A stretch of 47,898 nucleotides of DNA from Desulfohalobiaceae bacterium (GTDB lineage Bacteria > Desulfobacterota > Desulfovibrionia > Desulfovibrionales > Desulfothermaceae), in NCBI GenBank assembly GCA_021737615.1, contig JAIPDR010000004.1, forward strand, positions 1 through 47,898, in the 5' to 3' direction. Position numbers and translations under genes: made by a program. Under the pieces are notes generated by a model, which saw only the letters and a list, made by a program, of their open reading frames with translations, made no database searches and was not told where the DNA came from. Shown here piece by piece: positions 38,321-45,798 of this stretch (positions are counted from its first letter, which is position 1; each line of letters opens with the position of its first letter).

Positions 38321-39577
38321 GTGCCCGCAACAGAGATGACTGCTTCGGCTGAGGCCGCTCTGCAGGAACTGGACCAACTGGGAATCGAGTACAAGGACGT
38401 AGAAAAACCGGATTCGGTTGACTCTCTTCAGTCTGTCATGGCCAAAGCCTCCAGCCGGGACCTGAAGGTCCTGCCTCTGGGCGGGGGGACGAGCCTCGGA
38501 GCCGCCAACCTGCCGCAGCGAGTGGATATTGTCCTGGATATGACCGGTCTGGACCAGATTATCCAGTTCGATCCCAAGAATCTGAACCTGAGCGTGCAGG
38601 CAGGCCAAAACATCCAGGCCGTCAACCGGTTCCTGGCTGAGCAGGACCGGGGCTTCTTCCTGCCCCTGGATCCATTGCTCCCGGAGCGGGCAACCATAGG
38701 CGGGGCCTATGCCTCCAATTCCAGTGGTCCCTGGAGGCAATTCTACGGAACCATCCGCGATCTGGCTCTGGGAGCCGGGGCCCTGGATGCCGGGGGCAAT
38801 GCGGTCAAATTCGGGGGGGTGACCGTCAAGAACGTCTCGGGATACGATCTGACCAAGTTTTTTATCGGATCAGCCGGGAGCCTCTGTCTCATCACCCGGG
38901 TCTCCTTTCGCATCCTGCCTCTGCCGGATGCCTTTTCCACGTGCGAGGTCCTGCTCAAAGACGAGGAACAGGCCGGGCAACTGCTTTCGGATGTCCGGTC
39001 CTCTGTGCTCGTGCCTTCGGCCCTGATTGCCGTCAGGGAGAAAAAGACCCGGGGCTTGCGGGTCATTGCCGCTTTTGAGGGCCATCCCAAGGCTGTGGAG
39101 CGTCAGAATAGAGATTTGGCAAAGCTTGGAGAAGAATACGGGGGCGGCTCCCGGGTGCTGAGCGGGCGGGAGAAAGTGCAGGCCAGGATCAGAGAGGCTT
39201 TCAACCCGGATCCTGCTGCAGAAAAGACGGCCATCTTCAAGGTCTCGGTGCCCATCTCCAAAGGAGCCCAGACCCTGGGACAGGTCCGGCAAAAGGCGAA
39301 AGATCAGGACTTAGAGGCCAAGCTCGTCCTTCTGGCCGGCAACGGCGTCCTGTATGCGCACCTGGATTACGCAGATGAGGCTGATCTGCTTCCCTTTGTA
39401 AGCTTTCTGAAAGACACGGCCGCAAAACAGCAGGGCCACGTTGTTCCGGTCCAGGCCCCTTACAGCGTTATCAGCGGCTGGGGCTTGCGGGGAGATTCCG
39501 TGGTCGATCGCTTCGTCCTGCAACCCGTCAAGAATCAATTCGATCCCTCCGGGATCCTCTTACCAGTGAACGCATGA
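38321..39577 (+). CDS. glcE: FAD-binding subunit, GlcE-like
   Basis: 418 residues. The N-terminal PCMH FAD-binding half shows VLPLGGGTSLGAANLPQRVD, TIGGAYASNSSGPWRQFYG and GGVTVKNVSGYDLTKFFIGS, as in GlcE of glycolate oxidase. The C-terminal part is longer than the ~350-residue E. coli GlcE, ending VDRFVLQPVKNQFDPSGIL, typical of the family end. The start is the GTG at 38321 with AGGAGGG six bases upstream; the frame is open further upstream into glcD but has no supporting signal. Between glcD and glcF it makes a standard GlcDEF set. Confidence 0.88.
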   Translation: MPATEMTASAEAALQELDQLGIEYKDVEKPDSVDSLQSVMAKASSRDLKVLPLGGGTSLGAANLPQRVDIVLDMTGLDQIIQFDPKNLNLSVQAGQNIQAVNRFLAEQDRGFFLPLDPLLPERATIGGAYASNSSGPWRQFYGTIRDLALGAGALDAGGNAVKFGGVTVKNVSGYDLTKFFIGSAGSLCLITRVSFRILPLPDAFSTCEVLLKDEEQAGQLLSDVRSSVLVPSALIAVREKKTRGLRVIAAFEGHPKAVERQNRDLAKLGEEYGGGSRVLSGREKVQARIREAFNPDPAAEKTAIFKVSVPISKGAQTLGQVRQKAKDQDLEAKLVLLAGNGVLYAHLDYADEADLLPFVSFLKDTAAKQQGHVVPVQAPYSVISGWGLRGDSVVDRFVLQPVKNQFDPSGILLPVNA

Positions 39578-39625
39578 TCATCGAACTTCCATATTGTCCG
39601 GATGAAGGGACTGGGGGTATTTGCT

Positions 39626-40915
39626 ATGAGTGAAGAGCTGCAAACGGTCTACGACGAAAGCGCCCGCTGCAACAAATGCGGGTTCTGCCAGGCGGTCTGC
39701 CCGATATTCGACATTACCAAGGACGAACGTTCCGTGGCCCGGGGACACAACGCCCTGGTGCGGAAGCTGATCGAGGGGAATTTGGAACTGGACCAGGAAT
39801 TCAAGGATCCTCTCTACGAGTGTCTGCTCTGTAAAGCCTGTGTGGAAAACTGCTTCCCCGGCGTCCTGACCAACAAGATCGTGGTCAAGGGGCGTTCCGA
39901 GTACATGCAGCAGGTGGGCCAGCCCAGGATGATGCATTTTTTGTTTCATAAGCTCCTGCCTGACCAGAAAAAGATGGCCAAGTACATCCGCTTTCTGGCC
40001 TTCGGCAAGAACGCCGGCATGAGCAGGATGGCCAGGTCTCTAGGGATCTTGAAGTGGTTCCGCCGTGATCTGGACAAGGCCGAAAACATCGTGGAGAAGA
40101 TGCCCACCCGGTTTTTCCGGGACCGGGTCGACTCCCTGCAGTTGGTTCCGGAAAAGCCGGTTACGAAAATCGCCTATTTTGTGGGCTGCGGCTTCAATTT
40201 CGTCCTGCCCCACTGCAGTGAAGCCACCCTGGAGGTCCTGGTCGGGCACGGAGCCGAGGTGGTGGTACCGGATCACGGCTGCTGCGGCCTGCCGGCCTAT
40301 GTCTATGGAGATCTGGAGGCGGCCAGGAAGATGGCCAAGAAAAACATCGAGACCTTTGAGGGTCTGGACGCCGACTTGATTCTCACCGAATGCGCCAGTT
40401 GCTCCTCGTTTCTCAAGGAGTACCCGGAGGTCCTGGAAGGCGATCCCGATTGGGTGGAGCGGGCCGAGACACTCATCAAGCGGGTCAAAGGGTTCAGCGA
40501 ATATCTGCACGACAAACTCCCGGAGCAGGAGCAGGAGCAGGGTCCGGGAGAATCGGTCAAGGTCACCTATCACGACCCCTGTCACATGTGCCGCTATCAG
40601 AATTTGAAGAAGGAGCCCAGGGAGCTGCTGCAGAAGATACCAGGGGTCGAGCTGGTAGAGCTTCCGGAATCGGACCGCTGCTGCGGCGCGGCCGGGAGTT
40701 ACAACATCCTGCACTATGATCAGTCCATGCGGATCCTGGATCGGAAGATGGACAATCTCAAAAAGACCGGGGCCGCGGTCTTGACCACGGAATGCCCTTC
40801 CTGCTGCATTCAGCTCGGGTACGGTGTGCGACGGGCCGGGCTTCAGGCCCGGGTTGTGCATATCAGCGAGCTGGTACGCGAGAAATGCCGTAAGCTCCGA
40901 GCAGCCGGCGAATGA
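39626..40915 (+). CDS. glcF: Fe-S/CCG-domain subunit GlcF
   Basis: About 429 residues. Two [4Fe-4S] motifs lie at the N-terminus (CNKCGFCQAVCPIFD and CLLCKACVENCFPG), then two CCG domains (FVGCGFNFVLP, HGCCGLPAYVYG; YHDPCHMCRYQN, DRCCGAAGSYNI). They carry electrons from the flavin subunits towards quinone or a membrane partner. The Cys content is complete. The ATG at 39626 is preferred (GGGGG eight bases upstream); an ATG at 39602 is in frame. It ends the plus-strand set; a hairpin follows. Confidence 0.92.
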   Translation: MSEELQTVYDESARCNKCGFCQAVCPIFDITKDERSVARGHNALVRKLIEGNLELDQEFKDPLYECLLCKACVENCFPGVLTNKIVVKGRSEYMQQVGQPRMMHFLFHKLLPDQKKMAKYIRFLAFGKNAGMSRMARSLGILKWFRRDLDKAENIVEKMPTRFFRDRVDSLQLVPEKPVTKIAYFVGCGFNFVLPHCSEATLEVLVGHGAEVVVPDHGCCGLPAYVYGDLEAARKMAKKNIETFEGLDADLILTECASCSSFLKEYPEVLEGDPDWVERAETLIKRVKGFSEYLHDKLPEQEQEQGPGESVKVTYHDPCHMCRYQNLKKEPRELLQKIPGVELVELPESDRCCGAAGSYNILHYDQSMRILDRKMDNLKKTGAAVLTTECPSCCIQLGYGVRRAGLQARVVHISELVREKCRKLRAAGE

Positions 40916-40943
40916 TCCGGTCCAGGGTTCAGGGGAAAGCCTG

Positions 40944-40966
40944 AAGCCCGGGCCTGCCTGGGCTTT
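40944..40966 (+). terminator. possible terminator after glcF
   Basis: AAGCCC and GGGCTT around a GC-rich 10-base loop, followed by only two Ts. An upstream GGGCTTCAGG inside glcF could pair alternatively with CCTGAAGCCC at 40940-40949. Confidence 0.45.
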
Positions 40967-40997
40967 GGGTCAGCCCGGCCGCCGGCCGGACCGGCCA

Positions 40998-41354
40998 CTA
41001 TCCGCCGCTTTTCTTGACTGCATAGCCCAGGTTTTTCAGTTCGGTCAGCACGAGATCCCGATGGTCGCCCTGGATTTCAATCGTCCCGCTCTTGACCGTT
41101 CCCCCGGAGCCGCATTTCTTTTTCAGTTTCCGGCCCAGGATCTTCAGATCGGTTTCCTTTAGTGGGAGACCGCTGATCACGGTCACCCCCCTGCCTTTGC
41201 GCCCTTTGCTCTCCCTGGAGACCCTGACCGGACCGCCTTCTTCGGGCAGATCCGCTCCGGCAGCACACCTGCAGCCGGAGACCGGCCGTCCGCATTCAGG
41301 GCAGAGCCTTCCTCTTTCGCTTGAATAGACAGGGGCTGCCGGCTTTTTTTTCAT
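40998..41354 (-). CDS. YciH/SUI1-family translation factor homologue
   Basis: 118 residues with a C-terminal SUI1 (eIF1-like) domain: GRGVTVISGLPLKETDLKIL, then KKKCGSGGTVKSGTIEIQGD and LVLTELKNLGYAVKKSGG. It is preceded by a small zinc-finger-like part (CPECGRPVSGCRC) present in many bacterial YciH proteins. Role by homology: start-site discrimination or modulation of initiation in a subset of conditions; not essential in E. coli. The ATG at 41354 is preferred over TTG at 41360. It is downstream of the SNF2 gene on the same strand (76-base gap) and convergent with glcF. Confidence 0.9.
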   Translation of the reverse strand: MKKKPAAPVYSSERGRLCPECGRPVSGCRCAAGADLPEEGGPVRVSRESKGRKGRGVTVISGLPLKETDLKILGRKLKKKCGSGGTVKSGTIEIQGDHRDLVLTELKNLGYAVKKSGG

Positions 41355-41436
41355 AATCAAAACGATAATTTCAGCGGCAAAAGTACGTATCCTGTTATCT
41401 TTGCCCCGGACATGTTGCCCGGGCTCAAACCTGTTA

Positions 41437-42450
41437 TCAGAAGCCGGGGAGCTTGAATTTCATGGTCACTTCCCCGGTTTTCCGGTCGAGGCTGAGCAGC
41501 TGCTCCTGATCATCCCCCGGGGTCAGTTTCTGCCCGGTAGCCATCTCCAGGAGGCCACTGATAAAGGACAGGCCCGTGTTTAAGACCTCTTCCATCTTTT
41601 CCTGTGACTGATGTGCAAGCGAAGAAGATGCTTCCCCGGGGCCTTGGGAAAGGCCGCTTCGGTTTTCAGCCGGGGTCTGATCGGCAGCAAGGGGTTCCAA
41701 TGTTTCTTCGGCAGCCACGTCCAGGCCCGGAGGTTCTTCCTGCAGGACCCGGGGGTTAAGGTAGTGGGGCGTGTCTTCGGGTATGTCCTCGCTCTGCCTG
41801 GGCTCAGAAGCGGGTGCATCCTCCGGCTCCTGGCCCATCATCTCCCTGAGTCGATTTAACATTTCGTTGCGCTTTTCTCTGGAAAACTCCACCGAATCGA
41901 CCGTGCCGTCGAACACTCCCTGAAAGAGTTCGGTTTTCAAATGGATCCCGGCCAGGATCTTTTCCTCGATGCTGTCTTTGCAGACCAGATTGATGACATT
42001 CACGCTCTTGCTGGTCTGGCCGATGCGGTTCACCCGGCCGATCCGCTGGTTCATCCGGGCCGGATTCCAGGGGAGTTCGAAGTTGATCACGCAGTCCGCA
42101 GCCTGGAGGTTCAAGCCCGTGCCTCCGGAATCGGTTGACAGAAAGACTTTGCACTCGGGGTTTTCGGAGAATTCGTCGATCAGGGCCTGACGTTTCTTGA
42201 CCGGGATCTTGCCGCTTAATTCGACAAAGGGGATGCCGGCCCGGGACAGCTGCTTGCCGATCAGATAGGTCATGGTGGTCCACTCGCTGAAGATGACCAC
42301 CTTGCGGCCGCTCTGCAGGACCAGTTCATCCAGGATGTTTTCCAGTTCCTTGAGCTTGGGCGATATATTGCTCTTGCGGTCGATGAGATAGGTCGAATCG
42401 CAGACTCTGCGCATCTGAACCAGAAGTTCCTGTATTCGCCTGACATCCAT
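41437..42450 (-). CDS. SNF2-family helicase, C-terminal part (continuation after frameshift)
   Basis: 337 residues beginning exactly at an ATG right after the six-base run, MDVRRIQELLVQMRRVCD, which in intact homologues directly follows FLTP. It carries the second helicase lobe: VVIFSEWTTMTYLIG, VFLSTDSGGTGLNLQAADCV (motif V) and NQRIGRVNRIGQ (motif VI arginines). A low-complexity acidic linker (REMMGQEPEDAPASEPRQ onward) and a short conserved tail follow. As it has its own ATG it might be made separately, but no ribosome-binding site is evident. Alternatives are a sequencing error, a slippage-prone phase-variable tract, a +1 programmed shift, or a genuine mutation. Confidence 0.85.
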   Translation of the reverse strand: MDVRRIQELLVQMRRVCDSTYLIDRKSNISPKLKELENILDELVLQSGRKVVIFSEWTTMTYLIGKQLSRAGIPFVELSGKIPVKKRQALIDEFSENPECKVFLSTDSGGTGLNLQAADCVINFELPWNPARMNQRIGRVNRIGQTSKSVNVINLVCKDSIEEKILAGIHLKTELFQGVFDGTVDSVEFSREKRNEMLNRLREMMGQEPEDAPASEPRQSEDIPEDTPHYLNPRVLQEEPPGLDVAAEETLEPLAADQTPAENRSGLSQGPGEASSSLAHQSQEKMEEVLNTGLSFISGLLEMATGQKLTPGDDQEQLLSLDRKTGEVTMKFKLPGF

Positions 42451-44143
42451 GGGGGGTCAGGAATTTCTTGTTCAACAGGGGCAGAAGGGACTGCAGGAAG
42501 CCGTTGTGGATTTTGGCCTGTTCATGGGTCAGGTCGAGATAATAGGTGTTCACGAGTTCGTCCGGCAGGTCGGAGAGGACCTCTTCCTTGCGCCTGCGGA
42601 TGACGATGGATTTTAGCTTGTCGTGCAGGGAGTCCAGGTTGCGGTAGCCGATGATCTTGTCCTTCTTGTCCCGGCTGAGCATGAAATGCTCGGCGGCAAA
42701 CCGCCACAAGGGGGAGAGCATTTCCGGATCCAAAAACTGGACGATGGAGTAGACATCTTCGAGCTTGTTTTCAAGCGGGGTCCCGGTCAGGACCAGGGAG
42801 TGCTTCCTGGGGAGGCTCTTGACCGCGTCCGCGGTCTTGGTGGCGAAGTTCTTGATGCGCTGGGCCTCATCCAGGATGATCAGATCGGGGTTGAATCCGG
42901 AGAGGATGGTCACGTCTCTGAGCACGGCTTCATAATTGGTGATCTTAAAAAGAGCAGAATTTTGTTCATAGGTTTTCCGTCTCTGCCCGGGACTGCCGGC
43001 CACGATGGCGGCCCGCTCGGTGGTGAATTTTTCGATTTCCCGCTTCCACTGCTCCTTGAGCGAGGCCAGGGTGACCACCAGCACCCTGCCGAAACCGAAG
43101 AGGTCTTTCTTGAGGACGGCCAGGGCAATGGCCTGCAGGGTTTTTCCCAGCCCCATCTCGTCTCCGATCAGGGCCGCTTTTTTATAGAGACCGAACCTGA
43201 CCCCTTCTTGTTGATAGGGGTAGAGCTCGGTCTTCAAGAAATGAAGCGGAGGCAGGTCCCGGCCTTCCAGACTCCGCACCTCCTGATCCAGGAAGCGGGA
43301 TTCCACCCGGCGCAGGGTCTCTTCTGAAATGCGGACCTGCTTCCTGCCTTGGACCCGCCGGAGCAGAAATGGGAAACGGCTCAGGTCCTGGCTGCGAAAC
43401 AGGCCGTCCTCTGCAAAGAACTCCTGGATGGTCTCCAGCAGTTCATTGCCGGCAGTGACTGCCGGCTCGAAGAAGACCCGCGGCCGATCGGCGGCGGAAT
43501 CCCAGAAGATGTCCACGAAGGGGAACTGCTCTGTCTCGACCCGTTGCTTGAAGTCCTGGCGCTTCTTGATGTGATCGCTGAGATAGATGAGATGCTTGCA
43601 GGTCTGCAGGCAGTTGGAGTTGAAATCCGGACAGGAGCAATGGCCCTGCCCCTTTTCCGGATCGTGGAGGCAGACCGTGTACTGTCGTCCTTTTTCGGTT
43701 TCCAGGAGGTGCTCGCCCTTGTACGTTTCCCCCAGGCTAACGCTGTAGGCTTCGCTTTTGGCCCTCTTGGCCCGGTCTTCCAGGGCCTTTTGCCGTATTT
43801 CCCCGGGGGTCAGGCACTTTTCGGCAGGTTTGTCCCGGCCGGGGGCTTCTTCTTTCCAGCCCTGGATCCTGTCCAGAGCGTCGAGCATGACCGCCACGAC
43901 ATGCTTGCAGCCCGGGCCGGGGTAGGGGCAGTCGCACTCGTATTCCAGGCCGTCCCCGTCGACCCCTATCCTTGCGGTGTAATCCCCGTAGTTGCCGTCG
44001 ATGTCATAGACGAACCAAGTCTGTTCAGGATCGGTCTCCCGGCAGATGTAGGAGCCGCACTCATAAATCTTTTGGCCCCTGGAGAAAATAACGTCTGAAT
44101 CCGCGATCCGGCTGCGGATATAGTCCTGGTCAAAGGCAATCAT
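42326..44143 (-). CDS. SNF2-family helicase with SWIM zinc motifs, N-terminal part (frameshifted)
   Basis: Before the shift the protein has an N-terminal region with two SWIM-like zinc motifs (YECDCPYPGPGCKHVV and GHCSCPDF followed by TCKHLIYLSDH) and the first RecA-like lobe of a Swi2/Snf2 ATPase: LIGDEMGLGKTLQAIAL (Walker A), LIILDEAQRIKN (DEAQ Walker B) and LVLTGTPLENKL (motif III). It reads normally to NKKFLTP, then leaves frame at a run of six C on the coding strand (42451-42456) and continues about 40 unrelated residues to a stop. Removing one base restores the frame into the C-terminal part. Double-stranded DNA translocase activity is expected only if both parts join. The Hfq-like gene diverges from it. 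Confidence 0.88.
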   Translation of the reverse strand: MIAFDQDYIRSRIADSDVIFSRGQKIYECGSYICRETDPEQTWFVYDIDGNYGDYTARIGVDGDGLEYECDCPYPGPGCKHVVAVMLDALDRIQGWKEEAPGRDKPAEKCLTPGEIRQKALEDRAKRAKSEAYSVSLGETYKGEHLLETEKGRQYTVCLHDPEKGQGHCSCPDFNSNCLQTCKHLIYLSDHIKKRQDFKQRVETEQFPFVDIFWDSAADRPRVFFEPAVTAGNELLETIQEFFAEDGLFRSQDLSRFPFLLRRVQGRKQVRISEETLRRVESRFLDQEVRSLEGRDLPPLHFLKTELYPYQQEGVRFGLYKKAALIGDEMGLGKTLQAIALAVLKKDLFGFGRVLVVTLASLKEQWKREIEKFTTERAAIVAGSPGQRRKTYEQNSALFKITNYEAVLRDVTILSGFNPDLIILDEAQRIKNFATKTADAVKSLPRKHSLVLTGTPLENKLEDVYSIVQFLDPEMLSPLWRFAAEHFMLSRDKKDKIIGYRNLDSLHDKLKSIVIRRRKEEVLSDLPDELVNTYYLDLTHEQAKIHNGFLQSLLPLLNKKFLTPHGCQANTGTSGSDAQSLRFDLSHRPQEQYIAQAQGTGKHPG

Positions 44144-44449
44144 GGTCTGGCTCCAAATGGTCAGGGACTGTGCCTGGCATTTTCAAGTGTATGGTTCGAT
44201 TACTGACGGTTGTCTTACTTTCGTTATCCTGTTTTGATAACAGGAATTGAAAATCTGAGAACTCAAAACTGGATAGGTGTCCTTCATGAATACTTTGAGA
44301 ATTGCTGATACAAAAAACGCTCAAGAAAAAAGAATGTGGATAAAAAACCTTCTACCTTCCATTCAGCATAGAAACTTGCGATTTTCAAAGTGTAAGCGGA
44401 TGGGCGCCAACTGGATATGTGTGTATCAAAATCTGCAGAAGTTGTCGAA
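44144..44449. other. divergent spacer between the SNF2 and Hfq-like genes
   Basis: AT-rich, no gene. It holds a hairpin TCCTGTT-TTGAT-AACAGGA (about 44227-44245) whose GATAACAGG matches, in reverse, CCTGTTATC at 41391 and 41430 near the other end of the SNF2 gene. Two ACTGGATA sequences (44267 and 44410) recall the TATCCAGTTT hairpin end at 45731. Confidence 0.45.
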
Positions 44450-44478
44450 TTGACCCGGCTCTTTTTTTGGGATATAAT
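44450..44478 (+). promoter_or_regulatory. near-consensus promoter giving a leaderless mRNA
   Basis: TTGACC (44450-44455), exactly 17 bases, TATAAT (44473-44478). The start codon of the Hfq-like gene begins eight bases after the -10 box, so transcription should start on or next to the A of ATG. An in-frame TAA two codons upstream rules out an earlier start. Confidence 0.75.
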
Positions 44479-44485
44479 ATAATTC

Positions 44486-45070
44486 ATGAAATATCTCAAT
44501 GGCTTAAAAGAATACCTGGATGCTCATTACGAACAGGCGGTCCTGGATCAGGCCCGGGCCTCGGGCCGGGAATGGGTCTTCCATCTGCACGGGGATCGGA
44601 GTGTCGTTTCGGCGGATTTTCAAAACGAACGCTATGAGCTGATTTTCGGCAAAAGCGGCCCGCGGCCGGAGAGCGTTCACAAGACCGAGGTCAAGTTCTT
44701 CTACCCGCAGGAACAGGCTGAAGCCGTGGCCAAATCCCTCAAGCTGGGCAAAACGGTTCGGGCAAAGGGATTGGGGCCTCTCTATTACAGCAAAGACCGC
44801 TGCTTCGTGAAGAACAAGTCCCTGTATCCCCTTATGCTGGACCGGGAGGTGGTCCTGGTAACCCTTCTGGAGGGCGAGATCCTGCGGGGCCTGATCTCAG
44901 GGTTCAACCGCTACGAGATCAGCCTGCATCTCAAGGGCGGGGTGCCGGTGACCCTCCTGAGGCACGCCATCTTTGCCTTTGTCAACAAGAAGGGCCGCTC
45001 CTTTCTGAAAAAAGACCAGGAGCGCCTGAAAGACTGGCAGAAAAGTGCTTATTTCATTGAAGCGACCTGA
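44486..45070 (+). CDS. protein with C-terminal Hfq/Sm-like domain
   Basis: 194 residues; I do not know a named family for the whole chain. Residues ~121-167 follow the Hfq pattern closely: VVLVTLLEGEILRGLISGFN corresponds to the Sm1 motif (canonical IYLVNGIKLQGQIESFD) and VTLLRHAIFAFV to Sm2, with RHA in place of the RNA-contacting KHA of YKHAIS. About 120 residues precede it (FHLHGDRSVVSADF, KFFYPQEQAEAV) with no motif I recognise; a lysine-rich tail of ~25 residues follows. By analogy it may form a ring and bind U- or A-rich RNA. It is transcribed from a strong promoter as an apparently leaderless mRNA. It diverges from the SNF2 gene, and the zinc-ribbon gene follows after 12 bases. Confidence 0.7.
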   Translation: MKYLNGLKEYLDAHYEQAVLDQARASGREWVFHLHGDRSVVSADFQNERYELIFGKSGPRPESVHKTEVKFFYPQEQAEAVAKSLKLGKTVRAKGLGPLYYSKDRCFVKNKSLYPLMLDREVVLVTLLEGEILRGLISGFNRYEISLHLKGGVPVTLLRHAIFAFVNKKGRSFLKKDQERLKDWQKSAYFIEAT

Positions 45071-45082
45071 GAAACCCGGAGC

Positions 45083-45730
45083 ATGAAATCCAAAAAGAAG
45101 ATTAAAAATAACAAGAGTTCAGGGAAGTTCCTTCTCAAGGACACCAATCCCAGGAAACAGGCCGGAAATCAAGAGGTTGAATACGATCCCCGAAACAGGA
45201 TTCCGCCGCATTTTCAGAGTAATATCGACCAGGCGGCTGCCTCGGGATTAAATTGGGCCAAGACTCGGATTCGGGAGGAACTCGATCCTTTTTATCAGAG
45301 CATGCAGCGCCGCTTGAAGCGTGACGTCCGCAATACCAGTGAGTATTATGAGGCCCTGGCCCGGGAGATGGAGGAGAGCCTGCAGCATCGCAATCTGAGC
45401 CCGGACCAGAGACGGGACAGGGAGTCCAAGATCCGGGAACTGCCCGCAGAAGCAGAGCTAAAGGTCAAGGATCTGAAGGCAAAGTACAGGATCGAGGTGG
45501 ACGTCAGGATAGCAGCCCTGGTCCGGCTTTTGGTCGACGTGGTCCAGTTGCAGGTCCGGGTAGTCTACCGCAAGCTCAAGCGGGACATTCACGTGACCTG
45601 GAACCCATTGCTCAAGGATCTGGAACCGCTGCTCTGCGAGCAGTGCAACAAGGCCATGAGGATCGTGCATCCGCTGGACTACAAAAGCGGCTTCCGCCAG
45701 GTCTGCGGGGAGTGCCTGACTTCGGGCTAG
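45083..45730 (+). CDS. basic helical protein with C-terminal zinc ribbon
   Basis: 215 residues, function unknown. The N-terminal ~35 residues are lysine- and asparagine-rich and look disordered (MKSKKKIKNNKSSGKF). The middle is long helices with heptad-like charge patterns (YYEALAREMEESLQHRN, AEAELKVKDLKAKYRIEVDV) and a more hydrophobic helix (VRIAALVRLLVDVVQLQV). The end has CEQCNKAM and CGECL, a CxxC...CxxC zinc ribbon. It starts 12 bases after the Hfq-like gene and should be co-transcribed with it. The basic and zinc-ribbon features fit a nucleic-acid partner of the Hfq-like protein or of the SNF2 helicase, which is inference from position only. Confidence 0.75.
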   Translation: MKSKKKIKNNKSSGKFLLKDTNPRKQAGNQEVEYDPRNRIPPHFQSNIDQAAASGLNWAKTRIREELDPFYQSMQRRLKRDVRNTSEYYEALAREMEESLQHRNLSPDQRRDRESKIRELPAEAELKVKDLKAKYRIEVDVRIAALVRLLVDVVQLQVRVVYRKLKRDIHVTWNPLLKDLEPLLCEQCNKAMRIVHPLDYKSGFRQVCGECLTSG

Positions 45731-45781
45731 TATCCAGTTTGAGCGGCTGAATAAAAAACGTCCGCAGGCTTAAGCTGGATA
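45731..45781 (+). repeat. hairpin repeat after the zinc-ribbon gene
   Basis: TATCCAGTTTGAGC, directly after the stop codon, pairs with GCTTAAGCTGGATA (12 of 14). Similar single ends are seen at 16574 (TATCCAGTTTAAGC) and near 44258-44270, suggesting another small dispersed palindrome family. Confidence 0.55.
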
Positions 45782-45798
45782 TGTTTTGGCTTGTAGTC

